Shown piece after piece: positions 1 to 5,419 of a DNA stretch of 7,029 nt (positions are counted from its first letter, which is position 1; each line of letters begins with the position of its first letter). Source of the stretch: Synergistaceae bacterium (GTDB lineage: Bacteria; Synergistota; Synergistia; Synergistales; Aminobacteriaceae); contig JAAYJB010000438.1 in assembly GCA_012523155.1 (NCBI GenBank), positions 1 to 7,029 of the forward strand, read 5' to 3'. The notes below the pieces were generated by a model. That model searched no databases. It saw only the letters and a list, made by a program, of their open reading frames with translations, and was not told where the DNA came from. Both the position numbers and the translations under genes were made by a program.

Positions 1-1
1 A

Positions 2-184
2 CAACCAATTTCTGACCGATTTTTAACCTTTCGGCAGAAATTGAGCCCCGATTGGGTTCACATACTTTATAGAATTTACTCTTGCATGGGAAACAGGATA
101 TTTCTATATTTTCCTGGAAAAATGGAAGAATTTGGCCATTCGGACTATATCCCGAAGAAGAACACCTACCTGGAAATTCTGTAG
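2..184 (+). pseudogene. Possible C-terminal tail or relic of a plus-strand gene entering from the left
   Basis: One plus-strand frame is open from the window edge for 60 codons and stops at TAG (182-184), ending in residues NTYLEIL. I recognise no family. The stretch is AT-rich and would be convergent with the transporter operon. After the stop the same frame reads TAG-CGT-TGA and is then open again for 36 codons to a TGA at 299-301, with a plausible acidic composition including KPSEIVPEE. This could be a decayed gene with its end broken by stops, a genuine C-terminus followed by chance, or chance alone: sixty open codons are not rare when all six frames are searched. No start is visible inside the window. 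Confidence is low. Confidence 0.25.
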
Positions 185-283
185 CGTTGAGTTTTTCTGA
201 CGAACGACGATCCGGATAACAGAGAAGTTTTTTTAAAACCATCTGAGATCGTGCCTGAAGAGATTGAAACACCGGGGGGCAAT

Positions 284-315
284 AAAAAAGAGGGAAGGTG
301 AATCCTTCCCTCTTT
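284..315 (-). terminator. Intrinsic terminator of the transporter operon
   Basis: A perfect 12-bp stem (287-298 with 304-315; arms AAAGAGGGAAGG and CCTTCCCTCTTT) closes a 5-base loop. Read on the minus strand it is followed by six T (284-289). It starts 22 bases after the transporter stop codon, so it should end the three-gene operon. On the plus strand only a weak T tract follows, so it is mainly a minus-strand terminator. Confidence 0.9.
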
Positions 316-337
316 AAAACAAAGCAACCTGAATCTC

Positions 338-1918
338 TTACGGCATGGGGATATGAAGATCTGCCCCGGGGCCAAGGGGCCACCCCATGGTGAACCAGAA
401 GACCAGAAGGGCCGTGAAGAGGATAAGATACAGAATACTGAAGGGAAGCTGGAGGGAAATAAGTGTCCCGATCCCCACTTCCTGGTCTGCATCCTGTTTG
501 TACTGCTCGTAGAAACCGAGCATCACGGGAACGTAGTACGAAAGAGGAGCAAGGTTGTTTGTGCAGGAGTCTCCGACCCTGTATGCCGCCTGGGTCAGCG
601 CAGGAGAGAACCCCATCATGCCCAGCATGGGGACGAAGATGGGAGCAAGGATAAGCCATTTGGCGGATCCGCTTGAAATGAAGAGGTTGATGGTCGTCGT
701 CAGCAGGACAAAGGCAACGATGAGCTTGCTGCCCGTCAGGTTCATGGATTTCAGCCAGTCGGCTCCGTTCACGGCAAGTATGGTTGCCAGGTTGCTCGCG
801 TTGAAGAGGTGAATGAAGATCGCCGCGGGCAGAACGACCACAAGGAAGCTTATGCCTCCTTTGAGCCCTCTCTCCATCATCTTGGGAATATCCGATCCTT
901 CCTTGATGACTTTTGCGCCGTACCCATAGGCTACTCCCATCACAAAGAACAGGCAGAACAGGATGCCCGCTATGCTGGAAAGGAACGGCGAGCTGGGGAG
1001 AATGTTTCCGTTATCTGCCCTGAAGAATGCCCCCTGGGGGAATGTAAGGGCAACGATGAGAAGGATATAGCCAAGGCCTGCGTACAGTGACCATCTCAGC
1101 CCCCTGTTCTCAACATCAGTGACCCGGTGCTTTTCAAGCTCGGTGGCATCCATCGTGCCGCCTTCATCCCCGAGGTACTTGCACGTGATCTTCTCCGTCA
1201 CGAAAGTTGTAACAAAGGCCACGACCACCGTGGCCACAATCATGAGGTACCAGTTCATCAGCGGGTGAATGGGGCCGGGGATGTTCATTCCCTTGGCGGC
1301 TGACTCGGTGATACCTGCAAGGAGCGCGTCCGTTCCGGCAATGAAGAAGTTCGCAGTGAAGCCTCCCTGTGCAGCGGCATATCCTGCCGTGATCCCTATC
1401 CACGGGTTGCGCCCCAATGCCTTGAATATGGCCGCGCCGATCATGGGGGTGAAGATGATGCCCGCATCGGACGCAAGGTTTGCGTTAATTCCGACGATGG
1501 CAAGGGCAAAGGTCACGAGATAGGAGGGCGCCCCGAGAATGGTCTTACGCATGAGGGCGGAGATCATTCCTGACTGTTCCAGAAGGCCTATGCCAAGGGT
1601 CATGACGATGATCAGGCCGAGAGGGGGGAAGCTCGAATAAATCTTCAGAAGATCGGTGAATACGACACGCATGCTCTTGTAGGTGAGCAGGTTCACTACC
1701 GACACAATGGTCTCTTTCCCCTCAGCTCCCCCTCTTCCGGCAGCCATGTACTTGACCGACATGCCCGCGTTGCCGAGCCACCAGGACAGGGCCAGTATGA
1801 TGCCTGAAAGAATGACGAAAAGCCAGAAAGGATGGGGGAGTTTATTTCCGACAATCTCCACTCCCTTGATGAAACGCAGGAGCAACCCCCGCTTCTTTGG
1901 TGCAGATGTTTCCGACAT
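338..1918 (-). CDS. abgT: AbgT-family transporter (p-aminobenzoyl-glutamate transporter type)
   Basis: Inner-membrane carrier of the AbgT family (PF03806), whose members take up p-aminobenzoyl-glutamate or export sulfonamides. The protein has 526 residues, near the family's usual length of about 510. Hydrophobic segments are spread throughout, for example around 31-50, 98-115, 132-150, 222-242, 278-293, 314-332, 355-372, 398-415 and 488-512. Family hallmarks are visible: ASDAG (149-153), NLFISSGSAKW (411-421), APIFVPM (425-431) and RVGDSCTNNLAP (447-458). D151, N411, a proline in APIFVP and D450 fall where conserved functional residues lie in characterised members. The ATG at 1918 is chosen because AAGGAGG (1926-1932) lies 7 bases upstream; a TTG six codons earlier overlaps that site. 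It is the last gene of the operon, 39 bases after the AbgA-like hydrolase. The exact substrate, and import versus export, are not settled by sequence. Confidence 0.93.
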   Translation of the reverse strand: MSETSAPKKRGLLLRFIKGVEIVGNKLPHPFWLFVILSGIILALSWWLGNAGMSVKYMAAGRGGAEGKETIVSVVNLLTYKSMRVVFTDLLKIYSSFPPLGLIIVMTLGIGLLEQSGMISALMRKTILGAPSYLVTFALAIVGINANLASDAGIIFTPMIGAAIFKALGRNPWIGITAGYAAAQGGFTANFFIAGTDALLAGITESAAKGMNIPGPIHPLMNWYLMIVATVVVAFVTTFVTEKITCKYLGDEGGTMDATELEKHRVTDVENRGLRWSLYAGLGYILLIVALTFPQGAFFRADNGNILPSSPFLSSIAGILFCLFFVMGVAYGYGAKVIKEGSDIPKMMERGLKGGISFLVVVLPAAIFIHLFNASNLATILAVNGADWLKSMNLTGSKLIVAFVLLTTTINLFISSGSAKWLILAPIFVPMLGMMGFSPALTQAAYRVGDSCTNNLAPLSYYVPVMLGFYEQYKQDADQEVGIGTLISLQLPFSILYLILFTALLVFWFTMGWPLGPGADLHIPMP

Positions 1919-1925
1919 GAAAAAA

Positions 1926-1932
1926 CCTCCTT
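1926..1932 (-). promoter_or_regulatory. Ribosome binding site that fixes the transporter start
   Basis: AAGGAGG on the minus strand lies 7 bases before the ATG at 1918. This rules out the upstream in-frame TTG (1936), which would place the Shine-Dalgarno sequence inside the coding region and would not itself have one at a proper distance. Confidence 0.85.
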
Positions 1933-1957
1933 CCAATGATTTGGGCCGGAAACCCCG

Positions 1958-3253
1958 TCAGTCGCCCGCTGTTCGCGGCCTCACTCCCGCCAGGACGGCA
2001 AAAAGCTCCGCCGACGGGCCCAGCACTGATTCATCCAGATCGAAATACTCGTTATGATGCCCGGCTGCAATATCACTTCCTAAAATGAAATAAACAGCTT
2101 TCCCTCCTCTCTTCTGCACTCTTTTGATCATCCAGGATACGTCCTCGCTTCCGCCCAGTCCAGTTGAGGGCAGAATGGTGCGAAAACCCTCCACGGACAA
2201 TGCAAGCCGTGAAACAAGATCTACAAATTCGCTGTCACCCGAAGCATCCACTGCCTCGCCCATTTTTGCCATGGTCGTTTCCACGCCGTACATGGCAGCG
2301 GCACCGAGGACAATATCCATTGCCTTGCCGTAGACGTAGGAATTCAGTTCTTCCGTACTTCCTCTCGTCTCAACTTTCATGACGGCTTCAGCAGGGATAA
2401 CGTTGCGACCGCTGCCGGCCTGGAGATATCCCACATTCACCCTTGTAGGGCCATCCTTGTGCGGTGCGATCCCTGCGAGGGCAAGAGAGGCGGAGCAGGC
2501 TGCAAGAAGGGCATTCTTCCCTTCATTTGGGGCGCCTCCCGCATGAGCGGCTTTTCCCTTGTATCGAACATCGAATTTCGAAGTGCACAGGAAACCCGTA
2601 GCCTCGGGTGAAAGGGCCCCCGATGGAACGCCCATTCCGATGTGAGCTCCGAAGAAGCGGTCCACATCATCCAGAATACCGGAGGCTGCAACGGCTTTAC
2701 CTCCCCGGACCCCTTCCTCGGCAGGCTGAAAAACCAGTTTCAGTACTCCTGTGAGCTCCTCCGTGCGTTCAGACAAAATTTCCGCAAGGCCCAGCCCTAT
2801 TGTCGCATGAGCATCATGACCGCAGGCGTGCATGGCTCCCTGGTTCATTGATACGAAGCCGTCCCGGAAGGGCCTGTGTTTTTCATCCCGTGCCTCGGAC
2901 ACGTCCACCGCATCGATATCGAACCGGAACGCAACAACAGGCCCGGGTTTTCCGGTATCGAGAATGCCGACCGCACCGGTGTATCCGCCCATCCTTTCGA
3001 TCCACGCAGGGTCGGCTCCCTGGGTAAGCGCCCGTTTGATATACCCGTCGATTTCCTCTTCCGAAGGACGCCCCATGACAGATTCCAGGTCCAGCATCTC
3101 CCTGCCGGCAAGAACTTTATACCCAAGGGACTCCAAAATACCGGCGATCCTCGCGGTCGTCCAGAACTCTGTCCAGCCTGTCTCGGCATGGGCATGGAAC
3201 TCACGCCGCAGTTCCACCAGTTTTTTTCGTTTCGATTCATTCAGCGCAGCCAT
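1958..3253 (-). CDS. M20-family amidohydrolase, AbgA-like (aminobenzoyl-glutamate utilisation subunit A type)
   Basis: Cytoplasmic zinc/manganese amidohydrolase of peptidase family M20D, 431 residues (E. coli AbgA is about 436). Metal and catalytic positions are visible: MHACGHDAH (141-149, with C144 and H146), QPAEE (176-180, E179/E180), AHIG (203-206, H204) and GHHNEY (398-403). The dimerisation/lid domain begins near KFDVRYKGKAAHAGG (226-240). A segment at about 54-95 between the N-terminal helix and the first core strand, with a GADPAW motif, is typical of AbgA and absent from ordinary HipO-type enzymes, which is why I call it AbgA-like. In E. coli, AbgA pairs with AbgB to release p-aminobenzoate and glutamate; no AbgB is present here. 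Start ATG 3253 has AAAGGAG (3261-3267) 7 bases upstream. It lies 18 bases after the preceding hydrolase and 39 before abgT. The natural substrate could be another N-acyl or N-aroyl amino acid. Confidence 0.9.
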   Translation of the reverse strand: MAALNESKRKKLVELRREFHAHAETGWTEFWTTARIAGILESLGYKVLAGREMLDLESVMGRPSEEEIDGYIKRALTQGADPAWIERMGGYTGAVGILDTGKPGPVVAFRFDIDAVDVSEARDEKHRPFRDGFVSMNQGAMHACGHDAHATIGLGLAEILSERTEELTGVLKLVFQPAEEGVRGGKAVAASGILDDVDRFFGAHIGMGVPSGALSPEATGFLCTSKFDVRYKGKAAHAGGAPNEGKNALLAACSASLALAGIAPHKDGPTRVNVGYLQAGSGRNVIPAEAVMKVETRGSTEELNSYVYGKAMDIVLGAAAMYGVETTMAKMGEAVDASGDSEFVDLVSRLALSVEGFRTILPSTGLGGSEDVSWMIKRVQKRGGKAVYFILGSDIAAGHHNEYFDLDESVLGPSAELFAVLAGVRPRTAGD

Positions 3254-3271
3254 GGAAAAACTCCTTTCTTC

Positions 3272-4465
3272 TTACTTCGAGAGATATTCCAGGGCACATG
3301 CCGCCAAAACTTCGACTCCAACAGGGATGGCTTTCTCATCCGGAAGAAACCTGTTGTTGTGAAGGGGGGGCATATCGTCCTTCTCCACTCCTTCGGGCCT
3401 GCAGCCCAGCCACATGAACTGCGCCTTGATCTCCCTGCTGAAAAATGAGAAATCCTCCCCACCCAGGGCAGGTTTCTCAACATGGATGATATTTTCTTTC
3501 CCGATGGTCTTTTCCAGGGCTGAAAGGGCTCTTTCAGTTGTCTCCGGGCTGTTCATAAGAGGAGGATATCCTTTTATGTACTCGATCTCGCACTCGCCGC
3601 CCATACCTTCTGCGATCCCCCGGGCGATTTTCGCTATCCTGGAAGGCATTTTCTCCTGGGTTTCAGGGTTCACAGTCCGGACTGTACCTTCGAGGATGAC
3701 CTCATCGGCAATGACATTGTACCTGTTGCCTCCCTTGATGGTACCAATGGAAACAACCGCTGCGTCAAGGGGACTCACGTTTCTGGACACAATTGTCTGC
3801 AATGCTGTGATGACCTGTGCCGCAATGGCAATTGCATCAATACCGTTTTCAGGCTCAGACCCATGAGCCCCTTTCCCCCGAACTGTGAGGAAAAGACGGT
3901 CTGAGGCTCCCATAAGAGCTCCTTCCCGGGTTCCGACTGTCCCCGTCTTCAGCGAAGGCCAGACGTGAATTCCGAAAACTGATGCCACATCAGGGTTTTT
4001 CAGAACCCCTTCGGCGATCATTCCGGGAGCGCCTCCGGTCGGATTATTCTCTTCCGCAGGCTGGAAAATGAACTTGACACTCCCGGAAATTTCATCCCTG
4101 ATCTCTGAAAGCACCAGGGCCGCCCCCAGGAGCATGGCGGTGTGAACATCATGGCCGCAGGCATGCATTATCCCTTTTACGGCTGAAGAACAGGGATGTC
4201 CTGTTTTCTCTTCCATGGGAAGAGCGTCCATATCGGCACGAAGGGCTACACATGGACCGTCTTTGCCCCCCCTGAGCAGACCTACTACACCGTGACCGCC
4301 CACACCTTCAGTCACATCCAGCCCTGTTTCCCGTAAAACTGATGACACCAGTTTGGCGGTTTCGCTTTCATTATTGCTCAGTTCAGGGTTTTTATGGATA
4401 CGGCATCGAAGGTCGTTTATCCTTGCAAGGTGCTTTTCAATGAAAGGTTTCAGCGGCTTATTCAT
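3272..4465 (-). CDS. M20-family N-acyl amino acid / hippurate-type amidohydrolase
   Basis: Cytoplasmic metallo-amidohydrolase of the M20D (HipO/AmaA/IAA-amino-acid hydrolase) group, 397 residues, the usual length. It would cleave an amide bond between an acyl or aryl acid and an amino acid. Metal-site motifs are intact: ALRADMDALPM (74-84), MHACGHDVHTAM (100-111, with C103 and H105), FQPAEE (134-139, E138/E139), GIHVWP (165-170, H167) and PPLHNN (366-371, H369). The dimerisation domain contains GKGAHGSEPENGIDAI (197-212); where many relatives have a PH pair this one has PE, which may affect the substrate pocket. First gene of the operon. Start ATG 4465 is preceded by GGGAGG (4473-4478) at 7 bases. 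The following AbgA-like gene starts 18 bases past its stop, so the two hydrolases are probably co-translated and may act together or on different substrates of the same transporter. Length and motifs fit HipO, not AbgB (about 480 residues). Confidence 0.9.
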   Translation of the reverse strand: MNKPLKPFIEKHLARINDLRCRIHKNPELSNNESETAKLVSSVLRETGLDVTEGVGGHGVVGLLRGGKDGPCVALRADMDALPMEEKTGHPCSSAVKGIMHACGHDVHTAMLLGAALVLSEIRDEISGSVKFIFQPAEENNPTGGAPGMIAEGVLKNPDVASVFGIHVWPSLKTGTVGTREGALMGASDRLFLTVRGKGAHGSEPENGIDAIAIAAQVITALQTIVSRNVSPLDAAVVSIGTIKGGNRYNVIADEVILEGTVRTVNPETQEKMPSRIAKIARGIAEGMGGECEIEYIKGYPPLMNSPETTERALSALEKTIGKENIIHVEKPALGGEDFSFFSREIKAQFMWLGCRPEGVEKDDMPPLHNNRFLPDEKAIPVGVEVLAACALEYLSK

Positions 4466-4479
4466 AAACCTGCCTCCCG

Positions 4480-4549
4480 AAAAATAAAAAAAGATATCCC
4501 GCTGACGGACAGAGTTTTCGCTTTTTTCGTGAGTTGCGATACCAGCGGG
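4480..4549 (-). promoter_or_regulatory. Leader hairpin with U-rich tract before the amidohydrolase operon (possible attenuator)
   Basis: In the untranslated leader, CCCGCTG (minus strand, 4549-4543) can pair with CAGCGGG (4504-4498), with a second internal pair TCGC/GCGA (4539-4536 with 4521-4518). Five bases after the outer stem comes a U-rich run, seven U, one A, five U (4492-4480), then the Shine-Dalgarno GGGAGG. CGGAC just before the left arm can instead pair with GTCCG just before the right arm, a crossing alternative. It may be a weak terminator/attenuator or only a stem that shapes ribosome access. The long 38-base loop and the gap before the U tract make it weaker than the other terminators in the window. 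Confidence 0.35.
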
Positions 4550-4617
4550 TCCGGAACATCAGAACAGAATTCATTTCAGAAGAATATTCATGGACAGTGG
4601 AAGAAACATCACCTGAT

Positions 4618-4646
4618 AAAGTAGCATATGAGAACTGTATTTTCAA
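4618..4646 (-). promoter_or_regulatory. Sigma70-type promoter of the M20-M20-AbgT operon
   Basis: On the minus strand TTGAAA (4646-4641) and TACTTT (4623-4618) are separated by exactly 17 bases, five of six matches at -35 and four of six at -10. It sits just downstream of the speD terminator and predicts transcription starting near 4611, giving a leader of about 145 bases before the ATG at 4465. Confidence 0.55.
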
Positions 4647-4672
4647 CACTCCGGTCCGCGAAATGCCAAAGA

Positions 4673-4712
4673 GGAAAGCCTCCGCCTGATTCAATCAATG
4701 CAGAGGCTTTCC
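4673..4712 (-). terminator. Terminator-like hairpin after speD
   Basis: A perfect 10-bp stem (GGAAAGCCTC at 4673-4682 with GAGGCTTTCC at 4703-4712) starts 15 bases past the speD stop codon. The 20-base loop contains a small TGAT/ATCA stem. On the minus strand the stem is followed by TCTTTGG, a poor U tract, so termination may be partial, but position and stem quality fit the end of the speD transcript. Confidence 0.65.
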
Positions 4713-4727
4713 GGGCGGTTTAGCTGT

Positions 4728-5141
4728 TCAGTTGGCCCCGTTTTTCCGAAGTACTTCCTGCCAGGTAACAAATGAATGGTAGTAATCCTGGTCTCCGTCA
4801 TCAAGTCCCCTGGTTATTTCAGTAATATGCGTATGATTGGCCCCTATTTGCTCAAGAACGTAGTCTACAGCGATCTGGGGTTTGCTCTCCTCACCGCACG
4901 TATAAATATCAAGGGCCATATACCCGACTTCCGGCCAGGTGTGGATGGAAAGGTGCGATTCGCTTATCACGACGACGCCACTGACTCCATCAGGCGGGAA
5001 GCGGTGAAAGGACACGGACCATACCTGGGTGTTGGCTCTTTTCGCTGCCTCCACGAGAATTTCCTGCAGTCTGTCAACCTGGGAGATAACAGGGCTGCAC
5101 CCTGATGCCTCGACAATGAAATGGAAACCCTTCGGTGACAT
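4728..5141 (-). CDS. speD: S-adenosylmethionine decarboxylase proenzyme (prokaryotic class 1B)
   Basis: Cytoplasmic pyruvoyl enzyme that decarboxylates S-adenosylmethionine to the aminopropyl donor used for spermidine and related polyamines. The protein has 137 residues, as expected for the short Thermotoga/Bacillus-type SpeD (SpeH). Key residues are clear: the self-cleavage site SESHLSIHTWPE (60-71), where E61-S62 would be cut and S62 become the pyruvoyl group, H67 for processing, and C82 in YTCG (80-83) as the likely proton donor. The C-terminal ITRGL...YYHSF pattern (about 108-123) is also typical. Start ATG 5141 has GGAGG (5151-5155) 9 bases upstream and an N-terminus of the expected length. 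No aminopropyltransferase gene (speE) is next to it; it appears monocistronic, with its own promoter, a long structured leader and a downstream hairpin. Confidence 0.96.
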   Translation of the reverse strand: MSPKGFHFIVEASGCSPVISQVDRLQEILVEAAKRANTQVWSVSFHRFPPDGVSGVVVISESHLSIHTWPEVGYMALDIYTCGEESKPQIAVDYVLEQIGANHTHITEITRGLDDGDQDYYHSFVTWQEVLRKNGAN

Positions 5142-5157
5142 TCTTTCCCTCCTCCAC

Positions 5158-5295
5158 CAGGCAGCAATCTTTTTACAAGGGAAGAAAAAACCGGCCGCAT
5201 CTCTTTTTTCCGGCCGGGCATATCATCGTGGCTGTACCAATGAGTGCCTTGATTCCTGATTATCTTCACTTGTGAACAAGGGTACTGTCTGCCTG
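5158..5295 (-). promoter_or_regulatory. Structured speD leader with riboswitch-like layout
   Basis: The untranslated leader between the speD promoter and its terminator/start can form a long composite stem on the minus strand: GGC (5293-5291) with GCC (5232-5230), GTACC (5285-5281) with GGTAC (5238-5234), and CTTG (5280-5277) with CAAG (5251-5248). Inside these is a TTCAC/GTGAA dyad (5265-5276). In addition CAGGCAG (5295-5289), overlapping the base of this stem, is perfectly complementary to CTGCCTG (5164-5158) immediately before the Shine-Dalgarno sequence, so two mutually exclusive folds are possible. An intrinsic terminator lies between them. I see no match to the conserved cores of SAM-I or preQ1 riboswitches. 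A ligand-sensing or attenuation role is inference. Confidence 0.35.
5185..5217 (-). terminator. Intrinsic terminator upstream of speD
   Basis: On the minus strand a 7-bp all-GC stem, CCGGCCG (5217-5211) with CGGCCGG (5197-5191), has a 13-base loop and is followed directly by six U (5190-5185). It stands 43 bases before the speD start codon and about 145 bases downstream of the likely speD transcription start. It therefore either ends read-through from the dehydrogenase gene, or acts as an attenuator within the speD leader, or both. Confidence 0.8.
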
Positions 5296-5305
5296 TTTCA
5301 ATTTA

Positions 5306-5317
5306 GTTGAGCTCAAC
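5306..5317. promoter_or_regulatory. Perfect 12-base palindrome in the speD leader
   Basis: GTTGAGCTCAAC is fully self-complementary and lies about 45-55 bases downstream of the predicted speD transcription start. As DNA it could be an operator; as RNA it would form a GUUG/CAAC stem with an AGCU loop. It is flanked upstream in the transcript by a further hairpin (5319-5347, arms GCTTG and CAAGC plus an inner CGG/CCG). Confidence 0.3.
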
Positions 5318-5368
5318 GGCTTGCGGATTATCCTTAACCGGGCAAGCTTTCCCTGAAAATCCGGAGGC

Positions 5369-5397
5369 ATTATATCATAAACGGTACGCTGCCGGAA
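5369..5397 (-). promoter_or_regulatory. Extended -10 promoter of speD
   Basis: The minus strand has a perfect TATAAT (5374-5369) preceded by TG one base upstream, the extended -10 form. The -35 hexamer at 17-base spacing is poor (TTCCGG, 5397-5392), which extended -10 promoters tolerate. A GGAACGAGTTCC dyad (5394-5405) overlaps the -35 and could be an operator. It begins about 20 bases past the dehydrogenase stop, so speD is probably transcribed independently, with a leader of about 220 bases. Confidence 0.6.
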
Positions 5398-5419
5398 CGA
5401 GTTCCCACAGCACGGCACG

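Noticed and set aside
166..492. 108-codon minus-strand frame across the operon terminator
   Set aside because: It overlaps the transporter C-terminus in another frame and runs through the terminator hairpin; low-complexity, serine-rich shadow.
1919..1936. Upstream TTG start for the AbgT transporter, adding six residues
   Set aside because: The added codons are the Shine-Dalgarno sequence itself; the ATG at 1918 is ideally spaced from it.
2832..3448. Long plus-strand open frames (176 and 190 codons) across the junction of the two M20 genes
   Set aside because: They lie opposite strongly supported M20 coding sequence, span a gene boundary, carry no recognisable motif and have unnatural composition; they are antisense shadows.
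3272..4465. Calling the first M20 gene abgB
   Set aside because: It has 397 residues, not about 480, and its motifs (GIHVWP, PPLHNN) are HipO/AmaA-like.
4458..4694. 78-codon minus-strand frame in the leader of the M20 operon
   Set aside because: It begins in the speD terminator, upstream of the predicted promoter, and has no ribosome binding site. Its end merely overlaps the real start codon. A shorter internal leader frame is mentioned only as a weak possibility.
5142..5368. Known SAM riboswitch classes in the speD leader
   Set aside because: I looked for the conserved SAM-I core and preQ1-like motifs and saw none. A structure-based search would be needed to exclude rarer classes.
5394..5405. 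LexA/SOS box
   Set aside because: The Gram-positive box needs four bases between GAAC and GTTC; here there are only two.
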